This document shows positions 25,832 through 34,390 of a stretch of DNA of 64,000 nucleotides, piece after piece (the stretch's first letter is position 1; the number at the start of each line of letters is the position of its first letter). The DNA lies in assembly GCF_028745505.1 (NCBI RefSeq), contig NZ_JAQZZL010000001.1, forward strand, positions 620,001 to 684,000, written 5' to 3'. A program made the translations under genes and the position numbers. The stretch is from Lentisphaera marina. Its GTDB lineage: Bacteria; Verrucomicrobiota; Lentisphaeria; Lentisphaerales; Lentisphaeraceae. Below the pieces are notes generated by a model that saw nothing but the letters and a program-made list of their open reading frames with translations, made no database searches and had not been told where the DNA came from.

Positions 25832-27874
25832 TTATTTCTCGATGAGTTCTATATCTGGTCGCAACCATTTTAGCTGTGCTCTAGAAAATTGTTTTTTCTT
25901 GATAGTGATTTGTTTTAGCGTGGGGATTTTTGGAACGAAATTGAGGTATTTTATGGGGGTGTAACTAATGTCCAAACTGATAAGAGGATATTGTTCCAAG
26001 GGGTCAAGATTGTGAATAATATTTCCCGAAATATTAAGTGACTTTAGGTTTTTGCACTTCAAAGATTTAAGCTCAACAATTTGGGTATTACTTATATCTA
26101 GGTACTCGAGGTGATGACTCATAAAATTATTGCCATGATTAATTGAGGTATAGGAGGCATTAATTTTTTTGGCTGGAAAATTCCGTAAACAAAGTGCGAT
26201 TTTAATCCATGGATTATTGGAGATATCCAAACTTTGAGTTTGAGGGTCGTAATTAAAGTTAAAAGCGTCTTGTGCCGTTCTTTTGTTCCTAAGGCCTATG
26301 ACGTATTGGCAAAACTCAAGCCGTTCATCTAGAGAGATATCGCTGTAAATAATATTGTGAAGCAGTAAAGAAAAAGTTGTCATATCTTTAAAGCTGTGTA
26401 ATCGCCTTAATAAATCGAGGCGCACTTCTTGTCGGGAATCAGTCGCTTCCGCTAATAAGGCTATTTTAGCTAAGTTGATCAAGCGACCTTTACTAACACC
26501 AGCTTTTGCTAGAGAATCAAGGCATTCTTGGTAATCTTCCATCGCAAAATTAAACTTAGCTTTTAATTCCCAGGCGGGCTTCATTTGATTGTCGCGTTCT
26601 AAGGCTTCCTTACAAAAACGTAGACCAGTTTGAAAGTCAAAAACTTTTAGGCTTTCCTCGGCACGCTCAAAAAAGAGAGGTGCAGAATCTTTCCCTCTCT
26701 GTAGGTAGAGATCCTGTTCCAACAGTAATTTTTCATTTTCCTTTTCAACAAACTGCTTAGAGAGGTCCAGATTGTGAACAAATACTAGAGCTAAAATTAT
26801 CATTAGAGATAGTAGACTCATGACTAAGCCACTTCTCAATTTGTGGCGGTAAACCATCAGTTTGAGAAGTTTCAAAAAGGAGGCGTTTTCTGCGTAAGTT
26901 GCAAAACCATTGCGGTAGGCGTCGATATCTTTTTGTAAGTCTTCTACCGTTTGGTAGCGGTCTTCGGGCTTGAGCTGCATGGCCTTGAGGCAAACGGCTT
27001 CTAGAGAATCAGGAAGATCTGTTTGTAGTTTGGAGGGTTTGATGAAATCACATTTAGCCGTTGTATCAATGATGTCTTGAATATCGAAGCCTTTGAAGGG
27101 CTTGTCTAAAGTCAGTAAGCTATAGAGCAGGGTGCCAAGAGAAAAAATATCGGTGTGACGCCCTTTTCGAATTTTGACTAGAGATGTTTGTTCTGGCGCC
27201 ATATAACCTGGAGTACCCTTCACAGATCCATCCAGCGTTTGATTGTTGAGGTCATGCTCGAGAATTGTACAGAACTCCAGTAGCTTTTCATCACAGGAAG
27301 TGGCCTCGATATCGGCTAAGCCCCAGTCACACAGAACGACATCACCATAATTACTGATGCGTATATTGTCGGGTTTTATATCTAGGTGCAATACTCCCAA
27401 TGAGTGAGCATAGGCAATGGCGTCGCAAACTTTCATAAAAATATCGAGTCTATGACTGAGGGAGAAATTTGAGTTGTGATCTTCAAGATTTTTTGTTTCG
27501 GAAATAATATCAGCCAGAGATTTCCCTGCAATAAATTTCATGGCAAACCAAGGTTTCTCTTCCTCTATGCCCATTTCGTAGATGGGCACAATATTGGGAT
27601 GCTGTAGGGCAGCATTTATTTTTGCTTCGCGTAAAAAAGCTTCTACTTTTTGAGAATTGGAAATATCTTTGAGTGTGGCCATCGCAACGCGCCTCCCCGT
27701 GCGGCGATCAGTGCAAAGAAAAATTTGTTTAATGCCACCTTCGCTGTAGGCATCATAATCGACAAAATTGTCACCCTCAAATTGCAGGGAATTAATGAGT
27801 GTGTTGTCCCCGGTCTCAAAGGCCTCGACAAAGAGCTCATTTATATCATCAAAAAAATGCTCCTCTTCCCGCAT
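25832..27874 (-). CDS. Transmembrane Ser/Thr kinase-like protein with TPR-like and LRR regions (pair 3)
   Basis: 680 residues with the same order as its paralogues: kinase-like domain (VAMATLKD, HLDIKPDN, LCDWGLAD, TPGYMAPEQTS), membrane span (SGLVMSLLSLMIILALVFV), helical repeats and a C-terminal LRR region (SLDISNNPW, SLNISGNIIHNL, SLDISYTPIKYL). The ATG at 27874 has AAGGA eight bases before it and lies seven bases after the sigma stop; the longer open frame overlaps the sigma gene and is rejected. It sits in tandem with pair 2, suggesting local duplication followed by divergence, most visible in the extracytoplasmic half. Confidence 0.85.
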   Translation of the reverse strand: MREEEHFFDDINELFVEAFETGDNTLINSLQFEGDNFVDYDAYSEGGIKQIFLCTDRRTGRRVAMATLKDISNSQKVEAFLREAKINAALQHPNIVPIYEMGIEEEKPWFAMKFIAGKSLADIISETKNLEDHNSNFSLSHRLDIFMKVCDAIAYAHSLGVLHLDIKPDNIRISNYGDVVLCDWGLADIEATSCDEKLLEFCTILEHDLNNQTLDGSVKGTPGYMAPEQTSLVKIRKGRHTDIFSLGTLLYSLLTLDKPFKGFDIQDIIDTTAKCDFIKPSKLQTDLPDSLEAVCLKAMQLKPEDRYQTVEDLQKDIDAYRNGFATYAENASFLKLLKLMVYRHKLRSGLVMSLLSLMIILALVFVHNLDLSKQFVEKENEKLLLEQDLYLQRGKDSAPLFFERAEESLKVFDFQTGLRFCKEALERDNQMKPAWELKAKFNFAMEDYQECLDSLAKAGVSKGRLINLAKIALLAEATDSRQEVRLDLLRRLHSFKDMTTFSLLLHNIIYSDISLDERLEFCQYVIGLRNKRTAQDAFNFNYDPQTQSLDISNNPWIKIALCLRNFPAKKINASYTSINHGNNFMSHHLEYLDISNTQIVELKSLKCKNLKSLNISGNIIHNLDPLEQYPLISLDISYTPIKYLNFVPKIPTLKQITIKKKQFSRAQLKWLRPDIELIEK

Positions 27875-27881
27875 AAGTTCC

Positions 27882-28487
27882 TTACCAGCTGAGTTCTGAA
27901 TTGAGGCGAACGATTTCTTTGGAGAGGGCTTTTTTAACACGCATTTTATAGACGCGAACACTCGCTTCTGCAAGCTCATATTTTTCGGCTATCAGAGAAT
28001 TACTCATATCGCTTTTGAGTGTTTCTTCAAAGATTTGTCTATTGATGGTACTCAGTTCATCTTTGATGTTTTTCCAGGCGAGATTAGCAATGTAGTTTTG
28101 CCATTCTTTTTCAGCTATTTTATCAACTTCTGCTTCGTTGACTAAATCCATTTGCTCCAGGGCATCATTATAGCAGACATTTTGTTTGGAGTTCCGAACG
28201 GATTTTGATTTGAGGAAGTTAAAGACTGTATTGCGAATCACGCTACATAGCCAAGTGCGGAATTTACTTCTTTGTGCAGCTGGATCATAAGTACGGATTC
28301 CTTTCCATACTTTTATGAGCACATCTTGCATGAGGTCTTCGGAGTCCTCTATGTCGACTCTGAAGTTTCTGATGATTACATAAATGTAGCCAGAGTAGTA
28401 CTCGACAAATTCTTCCCAAGAATTTTCATTTTTTGGGTCTTTGATTTTTTGTAGCAGTGTGTAGCGCGTATTATCAGTGTTTTTCAC
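27882..28487 (-). CDS. ECF-type RNA polymerase sigma factor (pair 3)
   Basis: 201 residues. Region 2: IEDSEDLMQDVLIKVWKGI and SKFRTWLCSVIRN; region 4: IAEKYELAEASVRVYKMRVKKALSKE. Paralogue of the other two sigma factors. A well-matched TGTAACA-N17-GTATCA element lies about 87 bases upstream, so it could transcribe itself. The neighbouring pseudopilin genes carry the same element, which makes this the best candidate for the factor that reads the motif; that link is inference. Confidence 0.9.
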   Translation of the reverse strand: MKNTDNTRYTLLQKIKDPKNENSWEEFVEYYSGYIYVIIRNFRVDIEDSEDLMQDVLIKVWKGIRTYDPAAQRSKFRTWLCSVIRNTVFNFLKSKSVRNSKQNVCYNDALEQMDLVNEAEVDKIAEKEWQNYIANLAWKNIKDELSTINRQIFEETLKSDMSNSLIAEKYELAEASVRVYKMRVKKALSKEIVRLNSELSW

Positions 28488-28567
28488 AGTTTAGTCTTTG
28501 TTTAAGTAAAAGTATTTTTCAATATACCGTTTACAGATTTCAAAACAATTTTCTTCTTATTTGAACT

Positions 28568-28598
28568 ATGATACAAGTGACTGACCCTTGCTGTTACA
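28568..28598 (-). promoter_or_regulatory. Candidate ECF-type promoter, TGTAACA-N17-GTATCA (sigma, pair 3)
   Basis: Minus strand: TGTAACA (28598-28592), 17-base spacer ending ACTT, GTATCA from 28574. The gap between the pseudopilin stop (28635) and the sigma ATG (28487) contains no other signal I can support. Confidence 0.5.
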
Positions 28599-28634
28599 AA
28601 GGGTTTTAAAAATACTCATTAATTTGCATGGAAT

Positions 28635-29390
28635 TTATTTCATCGTGTCCCAATAAGTCCCATATACAGCTGAATTGGGGTTGGAATCCAAATCAATAAA
28701 AGTACCATCGCTTTTTTGTAGAGTTTGAAAGATTGTCATGGGGTCGGCATGACCATCGGCCATGAGGTAATTAGTTTTAGCTCCATGGTGACCAGAGTTA
28801 CCCAAGATATCAAATTCAACCCCAGTCAATTTTTGATACTGCCCTTTGGCATAGTACTTATCATCGGCACCACCGAGGCGGACGTATAGCCTTTCGGTAA
28901 AAGCAATTCCACTTGAAGGGGAGCTAATCTCAGTCATTTTGCGACCATGAACTCCACGGCGACGGTGCCTATTACCCCCAGTACTAACCCATTGACTAAT
29001 GACATAGTCACGAGGAAAAGCGTCATTGAAGAATGGGTGATCAGGGGTGGCAGGATTTGTGGGGCAGGTATAAAGGTCGGCACTCCCTTGGTAAGTATCT
29101 GAAGATAAATAGGAGGCAGATCTTTCAGTATCTGTGAGTGTCTCTCTTCCATCATAGCCAGATAAATGGTCATCATACGAAACGCCACCAGAATATATGC
29201 CAGGGAATTTATGGTCATTGTCCCCTGAAAAGGAAAAGCTACTAATGCCAATCTGCTTTAGATTACTCATACAGATAACCCTTCTTGCTTCACTTCGGAC
29301 TCGGGCTAACTGCGGAAGTAATAAACTTGCCAAAATTGCGATAACCGCAATGACCACCAATAATTCAACAAGTGAAAATTTTTTCTTCAT
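28635..29390 (-). CDS. Prepilin-type protein with H-X9-DG motif
   Basis: 251 residues from the ATG at 29390, which has GGAG six bases upstream; an in-frame ATG at 29417 has no such site. The N-terminus [20 protein letters not shown] is a type IV pilin/type II pseudopilin signal with the conserved Glu, but the residue before Phe is Lys rather than Gly. The rest is a secreted beta-rich domain ending with [14 protein letters not shown], the H-X9-DG motif of the processing-associated family that is hugely expanded in Lentisphaerae and Planctomycetes. Function is unknown; members may form surface fibres or secretion accessories. Its promoter-like element and inverted repeat lie far upstream (29563-29612), implying a leader of about 190 bases. 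Confidence 0.85.
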   Translation of the reverse strand: MKKKFSLVELLVVIAVIAILASLLLPQLARVRSEARRVICMSNLKQIGISSFSFSGDNDHKFPGIYSGGVSYDDHLSGYDGRETLTDTERSASYLSSDTYQGSADLYTCPTNPATPDHPFFNDAFPRDYVISQWVSTGGNRHRRRGVHGRKMTEISSPSSGIAFTERLYVRLGGADDKYYAKGQYQKLTGVEFDILGNSGHHGAKTNYLMADGHADPMTIFQTLQKSDGTFIDLDSNPNSAVYGTYWDTMK

Positions 29391-29562
29391 ACCAAGCTCC
29401 GAGAGTAGTGTTTTCATAAAAACATTTTAAATAGTTCACTAGTTTAAGTATAGGATATCAATTGAGAATTAAATTGAATTATACAGTCAATGTTTTGTAT
29501 TAAATATATATGGTTACAGTTGTTTATGTGTTAAAATTGGTGATGATTGTGGTTCATCTAGT

Positions 29563-29612
29563 CTTGTCAGTTTGTTTTATTAACTGGCAAGGGATAAATG
29601 TCGCTTGTTACA
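29563..29612 (-). promoter_or_regulatory. TGTAACA-N17-GCCAGTTA element with overlapping inverted repeat (pseudopilin 1)
   Basis: Minus strand: TGTAACA at 29612-29606, 17-base spacer, GCCAGTTA from 29588. Overlapping the downstream part is an inverted repeat, AACTGGCAAG (29582-29591) against CTTGTCAGTT (29563-29572), with one G-T pair. The same arrangement is found before the pseudopilin at 30413. The rest of the 273-base gap is AT-rich with no gene. Confidence 0.45.
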
Positions 29613-29663
29613 AAAAAATGAGATAATTTTAATTTAGTTTATTTATTGGTGTTTTAACCGCTT

Positions 29664-30413
29664 TTAACGGCCTGCATCCCACATGGTATTACGAGCATCA
29701 GAAGATGAAGGAATTTGGTCTAAAAGTGTGCCATAATAATTTAGAACTTGAGCATGACCGTCTGTAAACAAATAATTGAATTTTTCAAAATGGGGGAGTG
29801 GGTTTGTTGAAGTGGGGTTAGTTTGCATGCTGTAATGAGTTCCAGCAGTAATACTGCCCCAATGCACGCCCATGCGATTATTTTTATGGAATTGCTCACT
29901 AAGAAGAATTGTACTAGAAGGAGAACTCAAAGAATTTATTGCTCTAGAGATTTTTACATTATCATTTTGACCTCCAGATATGCCTGGATTTGATTTTTCA
30001 ACATTAGCATTAGCGGTTCTATAAGCAGATATCCCATATGAACGTTTTGGGTTACCATTTCTACCCGCAATAGTATCTTCAGGACATAAATATAAAGGGT
30101 TGATTTGGTCAACTGTATTCATGGAAGTTGTCATTTCTGAATACGTCATACTATCACGACCATCATAACCTGCAATGAGGTCATCCCAACTGATGATATC
30201 GCCTCCATTTCTCCTAGTGTAAGGGAATTGACCGATATTATCGTCGGAGGTATACATCGTAAGAGAAATACCAAGTTGCTTGAGTTGGTTCAAACACGTA
30301 ACTTGTCTTGCCTTAGCTCTCGCCTTACTTAGGCTCGGTAAGAGCAAGCTGGCGAGAATGCCGATAATGGCGACGACAACCAGTAGCTCAATCAGTGTAA
30401 ATTTTTGCTTCAT
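29664..30413 (-). CDS. Prepilin-type protein with H-X9-DG motif
   Basis: 249 residues. The N-terminus [20 protein letters not shown] is a class III signal with Gln before Phe; the mature N-terminal helix is followed by a variable domain and [13 protein letters not shown], a clear H-X9-DG motif. The frame could begin three codons earlier (30422), but AAGGA is eight bases from the ATG at 30413. That ribosome site is inside one arm of a perfect 10-base inverted repeat, so translation may be controlled by a hairpin. It shares the upstream architecture with the pseudopilin at 28635 and is adjacent to the DUF1080/cytochrome operon. Confidence 0.87.
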   Translation of the reverse strand: MKQKFTLIELLVVVAIIGILASLLLPSLSKARAKARQVTCLNQLKQLGISLTMYTSDDNIGQFPYTRRNGGDIISWDDLIAGYDGRDSMTYSEMTTSMNTVDQINPLYLCPEDTIAGRNGNPKRSYGISAYRTANANVEKSNPGISGGQNDNVKISRAINSLSSPSSTILLSEQFHKNNRMGVHWGSITAGTHYSMQTNPTSTNPLPHFEKFNYLFTDGHAQVLNYYGTLLDQIPSSSDARNTMWDAGR

Positions 30414-30422
30414 ATTATTCAT

Positions 30423-30453
30423 CCTTGTCAGTGGTTTTTAATAACTGACAAGG
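30423..30453 (-). promoter_or_regulatory. Perfect 10-base inverted repeat covering the pseudopilin ribosome site
   Basis: CCTTGTCAGT (30423-30432) and ACTGACAAGG (30444-30453) are exact complements with an 11-base loop. On the minus strand the second arm includes the AAGG ribosome-binding bases of the gene at 30413, and the first arm overlaps the GT box of the promoter-like motif. It could be a 5' hairpin, an operator, or both. Confidence 0.6.
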
Positions 30454-30472
30454 AATCAAATGAGCTGTTACA
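30442..30472 (-). promoter_or_regulatory. Candidate ECF-type promoter, TGTAACA-N16-GTCAGTTA (pseudopilin 2)
   Basis: Minus strand: TGTAACA (30472-30466), 16-base spacer ending CCTT, GTCAGTTA from 30449, about 36 bases before the ATG at 30413. Confidence 0.5.
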
Positions 30473-30501
30473 TAAAATATGAAATCATTTGATTGATTTG
30501 A

Positions 30502-31920
30502 TTAATCTAAAAGATTTACGATGGTGTAATAGGCTTTTGTGTTGCCGAGTTTTTCGCCTTTAGAATTGCTGATTCCGCTAAAATCCAGGCAATAAACTTT
30601 TTCTTTGACGAGGGGGCATTCGATGGTCAATGTTTTACCATCGGTGGCTAGTTTTACGGAACTCGCATTAATGTCTTCCAGGTCACTTTTTGGTGCGCCA
30701 TATTTTCTGGAGTACTCATACCACCAGCGGGAGATCTTGCTCTGATCAATTGATTTTTCATCGATTTTTTCGGTGAACTGAACAGTGAAGCCGGACTTGG
30801 TGAGTTTTACATCGAGGATCTCAAAGGGAATGGTCTTTTTATCCCAGACGACTTTTTGTAGGCCAAAAGTTTTGGTGCCTCGTGCGGTCCAGCCACGGCT
30901 GGTTTGACCACTCCAGAGATCGCCATTTTTATCGAATTTGAGGCGGATATTGCCGCATTGAAGACCTGAGATAAAGTCGATGACACAACCTTGGTAGCGG
31001 CCTTTTACTTTCTGCAGGGTGACGCGGAAAATATTGGAGCGCGTTTGATCGCCAACGAAAAACTGATCCTTGAAGGGGCCGAATTTTCCCGAGCTATCAA
31101 TCCATTCGGGGTTGCCGGGAGAGTTGGCAACTTCTTCTTGGGGAATGTAAACGACGGGAAGAGTGCGGAGCTTATCAAATTCTTCGTCAGTCATTTTTTT
31201 GAGTTTTTCTGGAGTGAAGTCATCGCGATCTTGAAGTGAAATGGGGTGACCATAAAACTTACCGGGGAGGATTTGGTGCATAGTTGAGGTGGCAACGTAA
31301 TCACCCTGATTATCGGTGTAAAAGATTTCGCCGGCAGGATTTCTGCCCAAGCCAGCAGGAGAACGGAGACCGGAGGCAATGGGAGTGAATTTCCCCTCAG
31401 GTGAGACTTTGTAGGCCCAGCCACGCCAATCACCTAAACTGGCCATGGCACTGAGTTTGAGGCCTTTGGCAGTTGGACCAGCGGCAGTACCGAGGGTTCC
31501 GATGTAGTTGCCGTCATTATCTTTTACACCACCAAAGTTAAATTCGTGGTAGTTATTGTGGAACTTGAACTCTCGAGTGAGTGGAATGTAAAGGTCTGCT
31601 TTGCCGTCATTATTTGAGTCGATGAGGCGCGTCATTTCCGGTTTTTGAGTCACGACAATGGAGCCATCGTCATCCAGTACTAGACCACAGGGTTCGTGAA
31701 GACCCTCGGCAAACTTGTGCCAAGTTTTATTTTTGTAAACCCAAACATCCCCGTAGCGAGTGGCGCAATACATATTGCCATCTTTATCGGTGTCGAGCCC
31801 GGTAATGTGAAAGAGAACATTCGGGGGTGTTTCGATAGTTTGAATGCTATAGCCTTTTGGACTGGCGATAGAGCTCATAGCTAGAGTGAGTAATAGGAGT
31901 GAGGAGATGAAGTATTTCAT
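30502..31920 (-). CDS. Secreted sugar-dehydrogenase-like beta-propeller protein
   Basis: 472 residues, signal peptide ending SSIA. The propeller (GLDTDKDGNMYCATRYGDVWVY; LRSPAGLGRNPAGEIFYTDNQGDY; FVGDQTRSNIFRV) is closely similar to residues 20-480 of the fusion protein at 19207, but the DUF1080 and EF-hand parts are absent. A C-terminal beta-sandwich (about 365-472) covers FTVQFTEKIDEKSI and the end. Its ATG overlaps the stop of the upstream cytochrome gene (TAATG), so translation is coupled. Third gene of the operon that starts at 34245. Cofactor and substrate are unknown. Confidence 0.85.
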   Translation of the reverse strand: MKYFISSLLLLTLAMSSIASPKGYSIQTIETPPNVLFHITGLDTDKDGNMYCATRYGDVWVYKNKTWHKFAEGLHEPCGLVLDDDGSIVVTQKPEMTRLIDSNNDGKADLYIPLTREFKFHNNYHEFNFGGVKDNDGNYIGTLGTAAGPTAKGLKLSAMASLGDWRGWAYKVSPEGKFTPIASGLRSPAGLGRNPAGEIFYTDNQGDYVATSTMHQILPGKFYGHPISLQDRDDFTPEKLKKMTDEEFDKLRTLPVVYIPQEEVANSPGNPEWIDSSGKFGPFKDQFFVGDQTRSNIFRVTLQKVKGRYQGCVIDFISGLQCGNIRLKFDKNGDLWSGQTSRGWTARGTKTFGLQKVVWDKKTIPFEILDVKLTKSGFTVQFTEKIDEKSIDQSKISRWWYEYSRKYGAPKSDLEDINASSVKLATDGKTLTIECPLVKEKVYCLDFSGISNSKGEKLGNTKAYYTIVNLLD

Positions 31921-33206
31921 TATTTTTTCTCCTTTACGGGAATTGCGATGGTGAACTGATTTTGTTTATCGGGGCTAGGAATAAAGCTATTGCCCTTAAT
32001 TGTGCCATCCTTTGAACTCACTTTTAAACCCTCGGGGATAAGTAAACTCAAGCTCTTATTATTAGGGTTTTCTAGAGTGTAGGTAAGTAGTAGTGACTCG
32101 GCATTGAGCTTGCTACTAATTTCAAGTTTGGCTTTAGCATCACTAAAGATGAATTTAGGCTGAGGATAGGACGAATAGCCGCGATAAGTCATTTTTATAT
32201 CTTGTTGATTGATTTGGGCTTTGATGGCATCTCCAAGTTTAATCTGAGTCTTAGCAAGGGGGATTGAGTCGTGTTGGCCACGCTCATTGATATTGGGGCC
32301 AATATCAAGAGATTTTCCTTCCCAAAAGGCCGTGATTTTGGCATTGTTTGGATCAATAATATAAGTCGTGCGGTCAGCGTGATTAATGGCAATGCTCTCT
32401 GCAGCATAATTTTTTATGCGTTTGCGAATGATTTTAAAGGAATCACCGGCTTCAACAATGTGGGCTTTATTGATGGAGCGACGATAGGAGTCAATAGCTA
32501 AGGGGATTCTAACTTTGCCAATGAGATCCATATTGAAGCTTGCAAAGCGGAAAATTTTGATAAAGCGCAATTCAAAATCATGGGCTCCTGCACTGAGTTG
32601 TAGAGATTCTTTAAAGCGTTTACGTTTGTCGAGTGTAAGAGGAACTTTCTCACCGTCAATAAAGAGTTCAAAACCCTCGCTTTGACGGAACATACCTACG
32701 AGCTTGAATGAACCCGCAGCATGTTCAGGAATAAGTAATTTTCCTTTATAGGACATGGCGAATTGATCGACTTCGGGCAATTGAAAGTTGGGGTAGGGGA
32801 GTTGAGCCTTTCCAGTTTTACTGGGTGTAGCGCTGTCCCAGTTTATGCTAGTTTCCATATTCACATCGTGATAAATTTTGTATTCTAAATCCCTGAGTCC
32901 TTCCTGGCGCGACATAATAAAGTTGGTGATATCTTGAATTTGATCGTCATTGTAGAGCGCACCAAAGGCAATCATCCCTTTATCGGGAAAACCATCTTTG
33001 ATTGTTTTGGAAATATCCTGTGGAGTACTACCGTGGATCCATTCGTGATCTTTTAGGTTGAAGCCGACACCGCCTTCTAGGTCTTTTCCATGACAGGAAA
33101 AGCAGATGTTATCATAGAGTGCCTTGCCGCGATTGACTGAATCATTATCAAAGGCAAAGAGTGAACTTGCTGTTAGCAAAAGAGATGGAAGTAAAGTTTT
33201 TATCAT
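31920..33206 (-). CDS. Secreted c-type cytochrome with C-terminal beta domains
   Basis: 428 residues. Signal peptide, then a heme motif C35-F-S-C38-H39-GKDLEGGVGFNL in a monoheme cytochrome domain, then a PA14-like region (SFKLVGMFRQSEGFELFIDGEKV) and a beta-rich tail (residues 230-428). Same plan as the cytochrome at 21712, with moderate sequence similarity. It sits between the DUF1080 gene (seven-base gap) and the propeller (overlapping start), so the three products probably act together in the periplasm, the cytochrome as electron acceptor. The Met axial ligand is likely in KGMIAFGALY. Confidence 0.85.
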   Translation of the reverse strand: MIKTLLPSLLLTASSLFAFDNDSVNRGKALYDNICFSCHGKDLEGGVGFNLKDHEWIHGSTPQDISKTIKDGFPDKGMIAFGALYNDDQIQDITNFIMSRQEGLRDLEYKIYHDVNMETSINWDSATPSKTGKAQLPYPNFQLPEVDQFAMSYKGKLLIPEHAAGSFKLVGMFRQSEGFELFIDGEKVPLTLDKRKRFKESLQLSAGAHDFELRFIKIFRFASFNMDLIGKVRIPLAIDSYRRSINKAHIVEAGDSFKIIRKRIKNYAAESIAINHADRTTYIIDPNNAKITAFWEGKSLDIGPNINERGQHDSIPLAKTQIKLGDAIKAQINQQDIKMTYRGYSSYPQPKFIFSDAKAKLEISSKLNAESLLLTYTLENPNNKSLSLLIPEGLKVSSKDGTIKGNSFIPSPDKQNQFTIAIPVKEKK

Positions 33207-33213
33207 GATGAAC

Positions 33214-34245
33214 CTACTTTTTGATTAGCCAGATATTGCGGTATTGAATTTTATTGCCGTGCCCCTGTAGACGAAAGGGACCAGGTTTACCCTCGGGAGT
33301 TTTGCGGTGTCCGCCAGTTTGCGCAGGAATTTCTGTTTTGTCGTGGACTAGAACGCCATTGTGCTTAACCGTGATGTAAGCACTTTTTATTTTTTTACCG
33401 TCTTTAAAAACGGAGTTCGTAAAGTCTATATCATAGGTTTGCCAGGTGAGGGGTGGGTAACACATATTGATGCGAGGTGGGGCTGTTTTATAAATACCAC
33501 CACATTCACTATGGATGCCATCAAGTCCAAAGGAATCGAGAATTTGTAGCTCGTAATCCCAAACATTATAGATGCCGCTATTACCGCGCTTAGCGCCGCG
33601 GTAAGAAGGCATGTAGGGCGTCATGAACTCTACGTGAAGGTGATAATTATTGAATTTTTCTTTTGTGTAGAGATCCTTCGCATCAGTGTGAAGTGAGCGA
33701 GTTTCTTTATCTATTCTCCCACGAGTAAATGCATCAATATTACTCCCATCAAATAAAATAGTGGCGCCGTCGGGTGCTTTTGTCCCCATAGTAGGACTCG
33801 AGCGATGAACTTTTTTAAGTTCGTGACTTTCATCCTTGAGTGTAATAGTAAAAGTATTTTCATTGATTTTACCTGAGCCCTGAGTGTGTCCCGTTGGAGG
33901 GAATTTTTTCACAGGAGTAAAGAGCTCTGGCTTTGGAGCATAGTACTTTTTTGGGCCCTTTTTAGGGGATGTGAATGTTACAGTTTGTCCTTGTTGAACG
34001 CCATTCATGATAGTTTTATTTTTTTCGTCCCAACCATTACCTGGAAGACCTCCGGGATAGATGACTGCAGAGAATGAATCATCTCCTAAAGCAATAATTT
34101 GAGCGCCGTAAGACTCGCCTTGGTATTCACCTTGAATTTGGTAGTCTGCTAAGGTTTTAGCAAGCTTTGGGTTTGTCCAAACAGTTTGTTCATCTGCGAG
34201 TAAATTTAGGCTGAGTATCGTCAGCAAAAGAGTAATGAACTTCAT
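33214..34245 (-). CDS. DUF1080 (3-keto-disaccharide hydrolase-like) secreted protein
   Basis: 343 residues. A signal peptide (ends LLA) precedes a small N-terminal beta region (about 25-150) and then DUF1080 at about 160-343 (GATILFDGSNIDAF; RGNSGIYNVWDYELQILDSFG; GPFRLQGHGNKIQYRNIWL). DUF1080 proteins are jellyroll proteins; some hydrolyse 3-keto-glycosides produced by sugar 3-dehydrogenation, which fits co-transcription with a cytochrome and a dehydrogenase-like propeller. First gene of a three-gene operon; a TGTAACA-N17-GTCTTA element lies about 40 bases before its ATG. Confidence 0.88.
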   Translation of the reverse strand: MKFITLLLTILSLNLLADEQTVWTNPKLAKTLADYQIQGEYQGESYGAQIIALGDDSFSAVIYPGGLPGNGWDEKNKTIMNGVQQGQTVTFTSPKKGPKKYYAPKPELFTPVKKFPPTGHTQGSGKINENTFTITLKDESHELKKVHRSSPTMGTKAPDGATILFDGSNIDAFTRGRIDKETRSLHTDAKDLYTKEKFNNYHLHVEFMTPYMPSYRGAKRGNSGIYNVWDYELQILDSFGLDGIHSECGGIYKTAPPRINMCYPPLTWQTYDIDFTNSVFKDGKKIKSAYITVKHNGVLVHDKTEIPAQTGGHRKTPEGKPGPFRLQGHGNKIQYRNIWLIKK

Positions 34246-34278
34246 GAGTTTTCCTTAATATTAATTCAGTATACTCAT

Positions 34279-34309
34279 TTAAGACAAGTAAATGAATACT
34301 CATGTTACA
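34279..34309 (-). promoter_or_regulatory. Candidate ECF-type promoter, TGTAACA-N17-GTCTTA (DUF1080 operon)
   Basis: Minus strand: TGTAACA (34309-34303), 17-base spacer ending ACTT, GTCTTA from 34285, about 40 bases before the DUF1080 start. Confidence 0.5.
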
Positions 34310-34390
34310 AGTCCTTTAAAAATACTGGATTTAAATTCTTCTCAAGTCAGAGTGAGAAGAGAGGAAAATTCCTATGGGTTGATTGATGCC

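Noticed and set aside
29485..29515. TGTAACC box upstream of the first pseudopilin as an additional motif site
   Set aside because: The next GTATAA is 27 bases away, outside the 16-17 base spacing seen elsewhere.
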